Shown here: piece after piece, positions 33,338 through 43,761 of the stretch | Position numbering within the stretch: position 1 is the stretch's first letter | Layout: each line of letters starts with the position of its first letter | Assembly (NCBI GenBank): GCA_014058105.1 | Contig: JACGCM010000012.1 | Coordinates: 1,116,001-1,180,000 of the forward strand | Length of the DNA: 64,000 bases | DNA from: Kingdonia uniflora | Lineage: Eukaryota; Streptophyta; Magnoliopsida; Ranunculales; Circaeasteraceae | Direction: 5' to 3' | Program-made: the position numbers and the translations under genes | Notes under the pieces: generated by a model | Told to the model about the DNA's origin: nothing | What the model saw: only the letters and a program-made list of their open reading frames with translations | Database searches by the model: none

Positions 33338-33483
33338 GTCCCTCGCTTCTCCACTTCAAAATTATCGTTCATTCCATTCCAAAAGTAAAATTTTATCTCC
33401 ATACAATATACATTCGATTTTATTCAATGAAAACTTATAAGTTTTTTCTCACATTACTCTCTACTTACGTAAAATCTACCACA

Positions 33484-33985
33484 TTACATAGATTAAAACA
33501 AAGGTAATACTAGCTTTCAATCGACCTCTATACCGATTAAAGCAAAGGTAAAACTAGCTTTTAATCAAACTCTAAACCGATTAGAGCAAAAGTAAAACTA
33601 GCTTTCAATAAAACTCTATACCAATTAAAGCAAAGGTAAAACTAGCTTTCAATCGAACTCTATACAGATTAAAGCAAAGGTAAAACTAGCTTTCAATCAC
33701 CCATCTATACATTCTCTGTGATTAAAATGATGGTAATACTAGTTTTCAATCAAAGAACTTTACCAGACATAAGATAAAGTAAAGGTAAAACTAGCCTTCA
33801 TCACTCAATATGTCTACAACAGATACTTCTACAAATTAAAGCAAAGGTAAAACTAGCTTTTAATCACCCATCTATACATACTCTGCGATCCAAACGAAGA
33901 TAATATTAGTTTTCAATCAAAGAACTCTACCAGACATAAGATAAAGCAAAGGTAAAACTATTTTTCATCTTTCAATATGTCTGCG
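33484..33985 (+). repeat. Tandem-repeat array in the 3' region of E1
   Basis: About five units of 44 bp (aaagcaaaggtaaaactagc / tttcaatcgaactctatacc / gatt) followed by longer, variant units of the same core up to about 33985. It lies between the integrase stop and the 3' end of the antisense gene. The same core is arrayed at 50600-50930 in E2. Such 3' arrays are known in Tat elements and can seed satellite DNA. Confidence 0.85.
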
Positions 33986-33989
33986 GCAG

Positions 33990-36900
33990 ATACTTTTATA
34001 GGTTACATCTATAAGCTACTTCTAAGGATTTATATCTGCGGATGGGAGGTCAGCTACGCTTTCCCCTACAATAGGAGGACGATCAATCCTAAAATTTCAA
34101 GCTCGAGCAGCTGCAGTAATCCTGCCTTGCTCTACCAATTCAGCAGGTCGAGAACCTAACTCCATTTACGTGGCGTTTATACAGTTTCCTCGATCTACAT
34201 CGGCTCTACAGATACATCCTCTTCCCGACAAATAGTTGTGCAAGGTATCCCTCTCTAATTCAAGTCTTCTCACTTCCTCTACAAAATAGGCAATAACTGC
34301 TGTTAACATCTGATAGCAAGTTACCTCAGGCATAACTGCCTTGGAAAAATTCTTTCTCACTTTCTGATGGCGCTCTTACAACTTTTTATACCGTGCGTCT
34401 CTCTATTCTCAGCAACTATCTACGTGGGACATAAGATTGATATGCTCCTTCGCCTTCTCCGCTGCTTTATCTGACTCAGCCTAGTTCATCGTCCTTAATT
34501 CTGCTACCTGAGCATGAAGTTCCTCAAACTCCCTATCTACACTTTCCCCAGCAAGAGACTTCTTTAGCAACTCATCTTTCTTTCTTATCAAGTGATCATT
34601 TCCCCTAATCACCTGCTCTAACTCCTGCTCCCTGATATGAGCAACATCTAACTTACCTTAGCACTCCCTTAAATGTTCATTTCCTCTTTATATGTAAGCT
34701 TGAATGCAAGCTACATCTCCCTCTAGCTCTCTAATTTGAGCTGATAGGCTAACTACGTCCCCTTGAATAATGGAAACCCCGACATCACCTTTATCCTTCC
34801 TCGAGCGCTCTCCAGCCTTAGCATTTCTGACGCGCGAATCGGCCATAGCCAAATTGGTCTTCAATTGTGCCACCTTCTCATTCAATTCATTACATCGTCT
34901 TTGCACCAGCCAGAACTCTATATCTTTAGCAGGTAAAGCTACAATCAACTGCTCAACCGTAATTTTAGAGTTGGATAGGTCATCTCGAGCTCTCTTCAGC
35001 TCGCTATCCTTCTTAATCATTTTACTCTTCAGTCACTCCAATTCACTTTTTGAACTCACTAAATCAGTTGGAGTATGTTCTTGCTCAATCGTCTTACTAA
35101 TCATTCGGTCCTTCAGACTACTACAAAAACCCGTAATTCTTTCTCTATCGCCTCTAACGACTGGATACAGTATCGAGCCATGTCTGCCTCCTTACTCTTT
35201 ACCATCAATACATCATTCCGGATTTTGAGCTTCACTGTCTCTTCCTTCACCTTCGTGAGCTCTTTTTGCCCCAATTTAATTTTGACATCTTTTTCCTCGA
35301 TCTTCTGAGTCAGATCTTCAACAATTTGTGTTGCTGTGACAAGCTTAAAATGTATTTTAACATGTTAATCCTCTCTATCTTCAGTTGACTCTCTCTATCT
35401 TCAGTTGTCTCTCTCATCCTCACAAACTCCACCTCATATTCGTAGTTATATTTGAGTATCTCTTTTTTGCTCAAGAAAACTGACTCCAGTTCGACCTACA
35501 TCACAGATATAATACATCAAGTTTGATACATGAACATTCAGCCAATAAATTTAATCATGATGCAGGAGTCCTATTTCTAACAAATTTCTATTTTTTTGGC
35601 ATCGACTGTTCTGAAACTGCTTCTAAACTTAAGGTTGAAGTGTGATCCCAGTTCGATGACAATAACATGTACATCCAATTTCAAGGTACACATTCTCTAT
35701 GTTCTAACTTTTTCAACACTTTGGTATAATTTATGCACAGTTGATTACCATTGCCCCTAAACTGTTAACATATTTTTGGTCTATCTCTATACTATAACTT
35801 TTACTTTGTAGCTCTAATGTAATGCAGCATACAAGTCAAATATTTATTGCTCTTCTCTAACCTGTAGCTCTGCTTGCGAAGACAACAGGGATGCTGAGGC
35901 ATCTTTTTCCTTAACAAGCTCATTCTCTAACTCCTCAATTCTGAGGCGTATATCCTTAAGTTCTTATAAATAATTTTTACAAACATCTCTTAGCCTACCT
36001 AAGTTTATCCAACGAAACAATGTTCCATACAATCACAGTTCTCAAACCCCTCATAATCACACAGCTATAAAGTCAACGATTTTACTCTACCTTCTCATTC
36101 GCATTCTTTGGATTCTCATTATCATCCCCTTGGTTCTCTTGCTCAGTTTGGGGAGAAACACCATCCAACCTTCCTACAACTCCAGCCCTATCATCCTTCA
36201 TATTCTCCTCTTCAACGTAGGTACCCTCTATAATGTCATTCACCTCAGCTTTGAAGTACCCCACTTTGAGGATTTAGTACGCAAGTCTGTCGCGTTGGAC
36301 TACCACACCTTTCAGGTTCTTCCGCGCTTCTTCTATCAGCTCACTAATCTGTACCTCTTACGCAACCTTCATAGATTTTAGTTGTTTCCCCACCCGAACT
36401 AGGTCAGACTTCAATCGAACCACCTTCTTCTCAGACTCTACCTTCCCATTCTTGAGCTCAGCTTTTTCCTCATCTATCCCGAGGCAGATTCTCTTCATTA
36501 AACGGGCAACCTACAAAGAAAAAACAAATCGAACATATTTTTAGCTCGAATCACAATACAAATTCAGCAAACATACAAATCGTCAAACTTACCACTTTGC
36601 TCATCTCCTCTACACCCTTGTGAGCTGCAACCCTCACCTTATCCTCCACAGCTCTCAGCTCATCTTTCTCTTCAGGTTGACTATCCGCGACCTTTACCCC
36701 AATTAATTTAGAAGGAGGGTCTACCCTTCTCTTTTTTGCCTCTCCCTCGACCTTACCACTCCCCGTGGTTCCAGAGACTGAGCCACGCCTTTTCATACTC
36801 TTCTTCTGAAACATCCGAGCTAGCTTACTTGACGTAGTAGACTCTGGCACATCCGCAAAATCCAGCGCGGAGACCTTCGGCAAAGCCACTCGCTTCTCTC

Positions 36901-38413
36901 TATCAGCCCCTCTCTTTTTATTGCCTCTAACCCCCATCATTAGTCTCGTTGCTTGAGACTTTTAAACCTTCTCGGACCTACTATTAGCTCATTTATTTAT
37001 ATTAATTCCAAGGTCTTTATGCACTGCTTCGAGCTCGACCCCTTCTTGAGCAGTAATATCTAACAGGGACTCCCTTTTCTTCACCTTCGACAGAGGACCT
37101 ATCAAACAACAACACATTATCAACAACATAACAGCATTCAATTTCAATAATTTGATATTATACACTATTACACTTACTTTTTTTTCATAGTTCTATATAG
37201 AAATTCTATGGGTTCTTCATCTTCTCTCTGAAGGCAATCACCTTTCACCCATATAACATTATCATTCTACATTTGACCTGCTAAATTCAGATCAAAGAAA
37301 AGAGGTCGAGTCGAGCTCACAAAGAAGTATGCCCCTCCACTTGTAGAATAGTTTTTTACACCATAAAACTGCAAGACATCTTCAAGAGATATTTTTCCTT
37401 TCTACCTCATTCTCCTCCCACAACCTATTCAAACTCTCATAGACATTGATTACCTTTCACATGTTCCTGATCAACTGGGCAAGACATGCCCCTATGGTAT
37501 TTATTATCCATTTCGCAAGATTGTTAAGGGGCAAACTCAACCCATACTCCAACTGAAACAGGTAATACCAAAAACATTCTTCCAGGTCACCCTAGACATT
37601 TCTATCAAAATACTCCAAGGGGATCGATTCGTCTACCCCCCTATCCGATTTCTCCTTTTCTAAATCAAGTAGCAGAAAGAAATGCCCCTCCCCAGATTTT
37701 ATAATATAACTTCTAAACTGCCTACCGGCATATTCTACAAAGTTTCCCCATCTTCCCCCTATAAGTCCCTTGGATTTACAAAACTCTCTAAACACATTGG
37801 AGTTCAGAAGGTATGATACCAATTGTCCAGGGAAATCTGGAAATTGAACAACTCCTACTTTGTCCTCCATATCAGATACTATATTTTCAGACTCAGTCGA
37901 ACGACCAGAGGTCGATGCCTTAATAACTGGTGAAGTCTCCATCTCAACTACAAGTCAAAGGATGAGGTTTGATTCTACACATATTCCTCATTCTCGACCT
38001 ACATACATGTCTAGGTATTTTATCATTATATTTTACATATCTACCATACATATACATATATCCTATCCCTTTTTATACACATATGTCGAACAAATTTCTA
38101 CAAAAATTACTATAAATAGATTTTCTTAAAATTTGAAAACCACAAAAATCTTTTAAACACACATTAACAAAATCACGAATCATCTACTAACCTTCAACGT
38201 CAGAAAATGAATCTGAAGCAGTAATAAATCCTTTCTTTACAACGCTACTATACAACCACCGTTGTAACTCAGTCTCTGCAACTTTCTCTCGCCTTGATTG
38301 TTGATAACTCTCACGAGAATCTCTACTATTTTTTCTCTTTCCTCTCTCACAGTTTTTTAATTTTTTAGAAGTTGATAAACGTTTAAATGAAGAAGATAAA
38401 ACATTATTTATAG
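33990..38413 (-). pseudogene. E1 antisense gene ORF-c: multi-exon, coiled-coil protein
   Basis: A minus-strand gene inside E1, with counterpart 43754-50580 in E2. A TATA-like box (ctataaataatg, 38402-38413) precedes exon 1, which ends at 38192 (gaag|GTTAGT). Exons inferred from borders shared with E2: 37947-37178, 37098-36593, 36510-36091, 35962-35862 and 35495 to about 33990, with donors GTAAGT, GTAAGT, GTAGAG and GTTAGA. The likely start is ATG 37942. The N-terminal domain has FPDFPGQLVSYLL and FCKSKGLIGGRWGNF. A Lys/Arg-rich stretch follows, then a long heptad-like coiled coil rich in Glu, Lys, Leu and Ala. Stops and shifts make this copy inactive. It belongs with the antisense ORFs known from some Tat elements; its function is unknown. 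Confidence 0.72.
38402..38413 (-). promoter_or_regulatory. TATA-like box of antisense ORF-c in E1
   Basis: Minus-strand ctataaataatg. E2 has tataaata at the aligned place (43754-43761). Downstream lies a purine/pyrimidine-rich leader without a long conserved frame, then the first donor. Confidence 0.55.
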
Positions 38414-38871
38414 TTTCTCTCTCTAACAATTGGCAATTATTGGGCCTCGCACGAGCCACCCTTAGTTTTGAAACTGAGGCATCCCTTCCATAATTAATGT
38501 TAAACATTTTATACCTTTTCGGTGAAAACACCTTCCCGCCTTTTTCCTCTGCCCTATATTTTAATATATTCTCATCTCTCCTACCCAAATCTTTTTATGA
38601 CCTCCCCACACTCATGATGACTCAACACTTAAAAGCAATCAAACTTTCCCTGTACTAGTATAAAAGACAAAAATTAAAGCTACCTATTTTTTTTATTCTT
38701 GTTTCTACTACTTATAGAAGTACTGACGTCATTTACAAAGCTCTCACATTTCAAATTTAAATTTTCTTATTCACAACAGTCACAAACAACATTTGCAACA
38801 AAAGAGGACAAATTCAAAATATCATTCTAACATTTAGATTACAGCTATTCATCCTCATACAATTCACTCCC

Positions 38872-39225
38872 TCACATATAATTTCACATGAAACATCATT
38901 GATGTCCTGGGGAGCCACACCTAATCAGTTCACCCCCAGCGATCCTCACATCTTCCTCCTCAATCTCTTCCTTAGTAATTAACATCATAGCCCTTTTTTA
39001 AGCTTAAGGCTCCAAAATTACTTTCCAAAATTGCTCCTTGTAAAAGCGACGTCCTAACTTAATTTTCCTACCCCTTAAATCTAAATCTTCAAACTGATAT
39101 TCAAACTCTGGCAAGTTATAATCATAATCTTGCAAGACAAAAAGCCTCTATTGCACTTTAGCTATATTTAGCGTCAACCGTCCTTCAGCAGCTTGACGAA
39201 CTCTCACAGATCGAGTCATCACCAT
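38872..39225 (-). pseudogene. E1 antisense ORF-b, 117 codons
   Basis: Minus-strand frame from ATG 39225. It is exactly the same length (354 bp) as its E2 counterpart (42940-43293) and aligned end to end: MVMTRS.RVR.A.EGR.T..IA at the start and RCG.PG at the end. The N-terminus is basic; no family recognised. Three in-frame stops here, one in E2. Equal length with no net indels in a region where flanking DNA has many indels suggests that it was coding until recently. Confidence 0.6.
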
Positions 39226-40066
39226 ATTCTTTTTTTTCCTCTTTAAATCATATTTCTCTATATTTATGCAATTTTCTAAATCACTTCAAATCCCCCACAT
39301 TTCGTATTTATATTATGCTTTTCCATAGCAGGAAACCTTAAGATCACGATATGAAAGTTATTTGAACTTATCTCTCCACATCAACCTTTGTGGGTTTATC
39401 CTGTCTCATTGTGAACTTATCTGCCCCCAATCCAACATTTCAAGAGAGAGTTCTTTGAGCTCAAATTTTTATTTCCTACAAATTCTTTATCTTCTATAAT
39501 ATTCTCCCTCAATAATTCTAAGTTATTCAATTCAAAACAGATTTTTACACGTCTTTTATTTCACAAACACTTTTTTACAACTCGATTGCTAAAATATACT
39601 TTCTAGTTCGATCTTTTATATTACATTTCGTCTTTTACTCATACATATCCAAATTTCTCATAGCTCGATTTCAAACATACGAGTTAATTTTTTCTATTAA
39701 CATAGAGTTTGAATAAAATATATTCTTATTAAGCTTGAAATATCAATTACAAATAACAAGTCTTTCAGTTTGCAGTGATGTTTCACTCAAGAATCTTCTG
39801 AAGTAAAGCTGGAATTAAACATCACAAATCATCCGCCTTTCTTCAAGTTTGGTCGAAGTATAGACATGGAGCCGAACTTCAAATGGAAACTTTGGAAACG
39901 AATGAGTTAGTGATTGAACCAACTCTTTAAATAGTAGGCCTTCTTAGCGCCAAAAAATAATGATTGTGCAGGGGCAGACTTCCATTCTCCATCTCCCTTC
40001 TCCGCTACCACCATCACCTCCTCTATAACCACCGCCAATAGAGAGTTGGTGGAGATTAAAAGAGAC

Positions 40067-40399
40067 CTACCTTAGAATCAAATCCTTTGCAAAATAGCAG
40101 CGGTACTGCCTCGCAGTTTTACTAGCCCCCACATCTATCTCCTCAACCTTGTCCTTCACATGAATGAGGAGATACCTCTAAGGTGCCTCACCTGTCAAGA
40201 CCACGTAATGAAATCACCATATACAGTAGAAGTACTCCTTAGCTTTAGCCACTTTGTCTTTCGACATACCGTGATACATCGGCGGAACAGGAATTGGGGT
40301 GGGCATCTCCACAAATTTATCCCCGAAGTATCTCACTTTGAATCTCTACATTTTAGCAGCGACTCTCTCTTCATACACCATTTTCTGGGTCTTCACCAT
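40067..40399 (-). pseudogene. E1 antisense ORF-a
   Basis: Minus-strand frame from ATG 40399 (MVKTQKMVYEERVAAK), aligned with E2 27156-27158 plus 41304-41632. Shared features are VEMPTPIPVPPMYHGMSK, EYFYCIW and DKVEEIDV. The last codons (attctaag|gtaggt) could be a splice donor rather than a stop. Three in-frame stops are present. No family recognised. Confidence 0.55.
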
Positions 40400-40729
40400 T
40401 ATTACTAAAAAATTATAGATTTTTTTTTAACAACAACGTACTTTGCCAGAATCTATGGTACAAGTACTATTTATATAACCCTTGTATTTAATGTGCATGT
40501 ACATTTCCAAAGCAGTCATCATTCAAAATAGAACCACTCTAAGAACCCCAAGAATTACGTATATCAATATTTTCCATCGTCATTCAATGCAGATACATCG
40601 CTCCTAAAAAATAAATACCTATTTCCATACTAGTCAAATCAATATTAAATATATCATTTCTTTTTAACTTCCAACACCACATAACCAAAAATTCTTTCTC
40701 AACCAATGCCTCTCGTGCCTTCAGTTACG

Positions 40730-40739
40730 AGGGGGAGAT
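40730..40739 (+). other. Polypurine tract of E1
   Basis: agggggagat directly before the 3' LTR. Confidence 0.85.
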
Positions 40740-41303
40740 TATAGGGACCTATCCCTCGACCTAACCCAATTCAAACTACCTCAATATCATACTCGCACAT
40801 TTTATACGTGACATGAACAATCAACATTGACACCTAGACCATGAATTGATAAAGAACGTGGATTAAGCACAACATAAGAACATGAACAAGTCAAAAACAC
40901 ATGCATCTCACAAACTCAATAGTTACTCAGTCAACCACCACTTATCTCATTATTTAGAGAACGTGCTTCAACACGATAACGAGCTGTGGGTAAGGTCTAT
41001 ATAAAGCAAAAGTTCCATAAGAGATAAGGACAAAAGTAAGAAGAAACAAAATAAAAAACTTCTTATTTACAAGATCAAGTATTTCTAGTTCAAGAGATCA
41101 CTTGTAATAAAATATTAGCCTCAAACAATAAAAGTAAATGTTACTAAACCCTCAACTCGAGGTCGTAGTTTTTTACATATTCAGAGGTTTTCCACGCTAA
41201 ATCACCTTTATCATTTTTTGCTTTACATTAGTTATTGTCATAGGTACATTGGTGTAAGAACTAATTTCGAGCCATTTCGAGCTAACAGAATTAGGCCATT
41301 ACA
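40740..41303 (+). repeat. 3' LTR of E1
   Basis: Matches 27164-27792 apart from the tandem unit in the 5' copy. It starts tatagggacc, where the intact terminus would be TGTAGGGACC, and ends ggccattaca. It is followed by the target duplication gtgat. Confidence 0.92.
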
Positions 41304-41632
41304 GTGATAACCAGGCATCAGGCATATGAAAAAAGGGTTCTTGTGGAGTTACAGAAGTTATAGTTGCAATACTTTAGTAACCAATTTCTAGAGATGCTCA
41401 CTCCCATACCGGTGTTACCAACATATCATGGGATGACAAAGGAGGAAGCGGCTGAAGCTGAGGATGATTACTACCACATGTGGTAGTTCTACTATGTAAT
41501 TTTATCTAGGGGGCAACATTGGGTATGCCTCCACCTGCTAGCGAGGACAAGGTTGAGGAGACAGATGTGGAAGCTGGCGTACATAACAAGAAGTACTGCC
41601 AGTATCCTGCGAGGGATTGGATTCTAAAGTAA
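41304..41632 (+). pseudogene. E2 antisense ORF-a, body separated from its ATG by E1
   Basis: Continues from codon 2 (GTGATAACCAGG) the frame that starts at 27156. It aligns with E1 ORF-a through EMLTPIPVLPTYHGMTKEEA, DKVEETDVEAG and WILK, and stops at 41630. An internal stop after the shared Trp is TAG here and TGA in E1, both one or two transitions from TGG. Confidence 0.6.
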
Positions 41633-42939
41633 AATGATTCTTTTTTCTCTGCTAACTCGAAAGTGGTGAGGATTAAGGAGGAAGATACGGTGATGGTGGT
41701 GGAGAAGGGAGACAGAGATTGGAAGTCTCCTTCCTCACAATCATTCCCTTTCTTCTTAAAGGAATGTTTCATGCTGAGGTTGGTTCAGGCTCATTTTGTT
41801 AGATTTTCTGTCTGTATCGGTACTACTCAATATTTTAACTTCTGGTTCACGAACACACATGTTAATAGGTCGTATATGTGTTATTGGTTGTACCCAATTC
41901 TTATACTAAGTTAAGGTTGGTGGTACCTAGTGTTACTCTTTATTAGGGTTTGAGGGTATAATGGGAAAATAACTCAAACCCTATTAGGTTAAATAGAGAG
42001 GAAGTCCCTCTTGGAGGCTACTACAAAGAAAACTATCCCATTGAGGTCTGCAACCAATATAAGGGAAGACTCTACTCAAGAACAGAGAATTTTCAAAAAG
42101 CAGGAGAAGAGGTTAGTATAATCTCATTTACTTATTGATCATTGTTATTGTATGATAATACAATACTTTTACAGTCGACATCCACATTTTCTTGAGGAAG
42201 TATGTGTGCTGGTGGTGAGATCAAGTTCTGTTACAATCATTGGATTAGCCTTTCTTGTAGAAGAGTTTTGATATGAAACAGTGATAAAAACTGAAATGTA
42301 ATATAACTTATAGATTGATCTGTAGAAAGTTCTAAAAAATTATTCTCTGTAAAGTATTCTGTAAGCAATATTCGAGCTAATGAAAAAGATATTTGTACAG
42401 AAATTATGTTGATAGATCAATTTTAGAAATTAGTAATTAAATCGAACTAAAAGAAAAATATGTTGAAATACAATGTTTCGTTTTGAGAAACGATCTAAAA
42501 GTGAGTATTATAAGTCGAACTGTGATAGATATCTCCTTATAATATATTAATCGACCTGTTGAAGATAAATGTAAAGATGTAAAATGTATGTATATCGAAC
42601 TGATTAGGTACCAAGAATCAAGCTAAGAAGTATCATTTTTATGTCGAATAAAATGTGTAGAAATTAGACATCGAGCTGTGGAGGTATTTTGGAAATGTAT
42701 AACATAAGGGAGAAATTGTGAAAGGTAGTTTGAATAGGTGATGGATGAACTTTAAGGAGGTCGATGTTAAAAGGTAAGTTCAAATAACTTTTTATCATGA
42801 TCTTAAGGTTTCCAGTTATGGAAAAGTGGAGTAAATATAGATTATACTATATACGGAATGGGGGAGGATTTGATGTTTTCTCCAATATGTTTATAAAAAA
42901 TGCTTGAGATGAGATGTAAAAAGAAGGAAGAAAAATAAA
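41633..42939 (+). other. E2 spacer between antisense ORF-a and ORF-b, with extra DNA
   Basis: Homologous to E1 39226-40066 but about 470 bp longer. The extra part (roughly 41810-42230) is absent from E1 and contains gttaaatagagagg and a polyadenylation-like stretch. It might be a small insertion such as a solo LTR or TRIM, but I could not define its ends. Confidence 0.5.
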
Positions 42940-43293
42940 ATGGTGAGGACTCGTTCTCAAAGAGTTCGTCATGCGTCGGAGGGGCGCATAACAATAAAGA
43001 TTGCAGAAGTGCGGGAGAGGATCTTTGGGAAATTAGATTATGATGTTGATTTGCATGTGTTTGAGATTCAGTTTGAAGGGTTGAATGCTAGGGCGAGGGA
43101 GAACAAGGCTGGGCTTCACTTCTATTCTACGATATTTTATAAATTGGTGATGGAGCCTGAAGCTCAAAAAGTGGTTGTGAGATAAATTACTTTAGGAGAA
43201 ATAGCTGGGGAAGATAAGAGGATGGCTCGGGGTAAATTTATTAGGTGTGGTGCTCCAGGGTATCTGGGATATTTCATGTATGATTATGTATGA
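42940..43293 (+). pseudogene. E2 antisense ORF-b
   Basis: 117 codons starting MVRTRSQRVRHASEGRITIK, with one internal TAA at 43183-43185 and RCGAPGYLGYFMYDYV at the end. Counterpart of 38872-39225. It is strongly charged with a basic N-terminus and has no recognised domain. Confidence 0.62.
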
Positions 43294-43753
43294 GGGGGCG
43301 AACTGTGTGAGATCAAATAACTGTATTTTTAAAATAGAGGGAATACGTCATCTGAAATTGTTCCTGTTTATTATGAATGTTGTTTGAAATATTTTATATA
43401 AAATTTTGAATTTTAAAATATTATAACATTAGAAATGACGTCAGCAATTCTATAAGTAGTCGAAGATGGTTGAGAGAAATAAGATCATTTGTTAAATTTT
43501 TCCTTTTGTGTAAGCGTAGAAAAGGTTCGATTGCATCAGAGTATAAAGTCATCATTAGTGTGAGAAGGTCTGAGAGAGATTTGGGCGGGAGAGTAAAAAA
43601 TATATTTAAATATAGGATATGGGATGATGGAAATGCGTTTTCAGCAAAAAGATACGAAACGTTTTACATTAATTATTGAAGGGACGCCTCGGTTCCAAAA
43701 TCGAGGGCAGCTTGTGTGAGCCCCAAAAATTGCCAGCAATTAGAAAGAGAAAG

Positions 43754-43761
43754 TATAAATA
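43754..43761 (+). promoter_or_regulatory. TATA-like box of antisense ORF-c in E2
   Basis: tataaata in the same alignment position as the box at 38402-38413 in E1. Confidence 0.55.

Larger units (their letters stand above)
27164..41303 (+). mobile_element. E1: complete Tat-lineage Ty3/gypsy element with antisense genes
   Basis: A 14.1-kb element with two LTRs (629 and 564 bp), a primer site (tttggcaccgtctgtggg), gag, protease, reverse transcriptase, RNase H, a second archaeal-type RNase H, integrase, a 3' tandem-repeat array, three antisense reading frames, a purine tract and a target duplication (atgat / gtgat, one transition apart). All genes are broken by stops and shifts. It is inserted in E2, a member of the same family, in opposite orientation. 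Confidence 0.93.

Noticed and set aside
33484..33985. Possible CRISPR-like array
   Set aside because: Units are adjacent and diverged with no unique spacers, and the array lies in a plant retrotransposon.
34770..35308. Plus-strand frames of 152 and 77 codons in the E1 antisense region
   Set aside because: They are Ser/Leu-rich mirrors of the coiled-coil frame on the minus strand.
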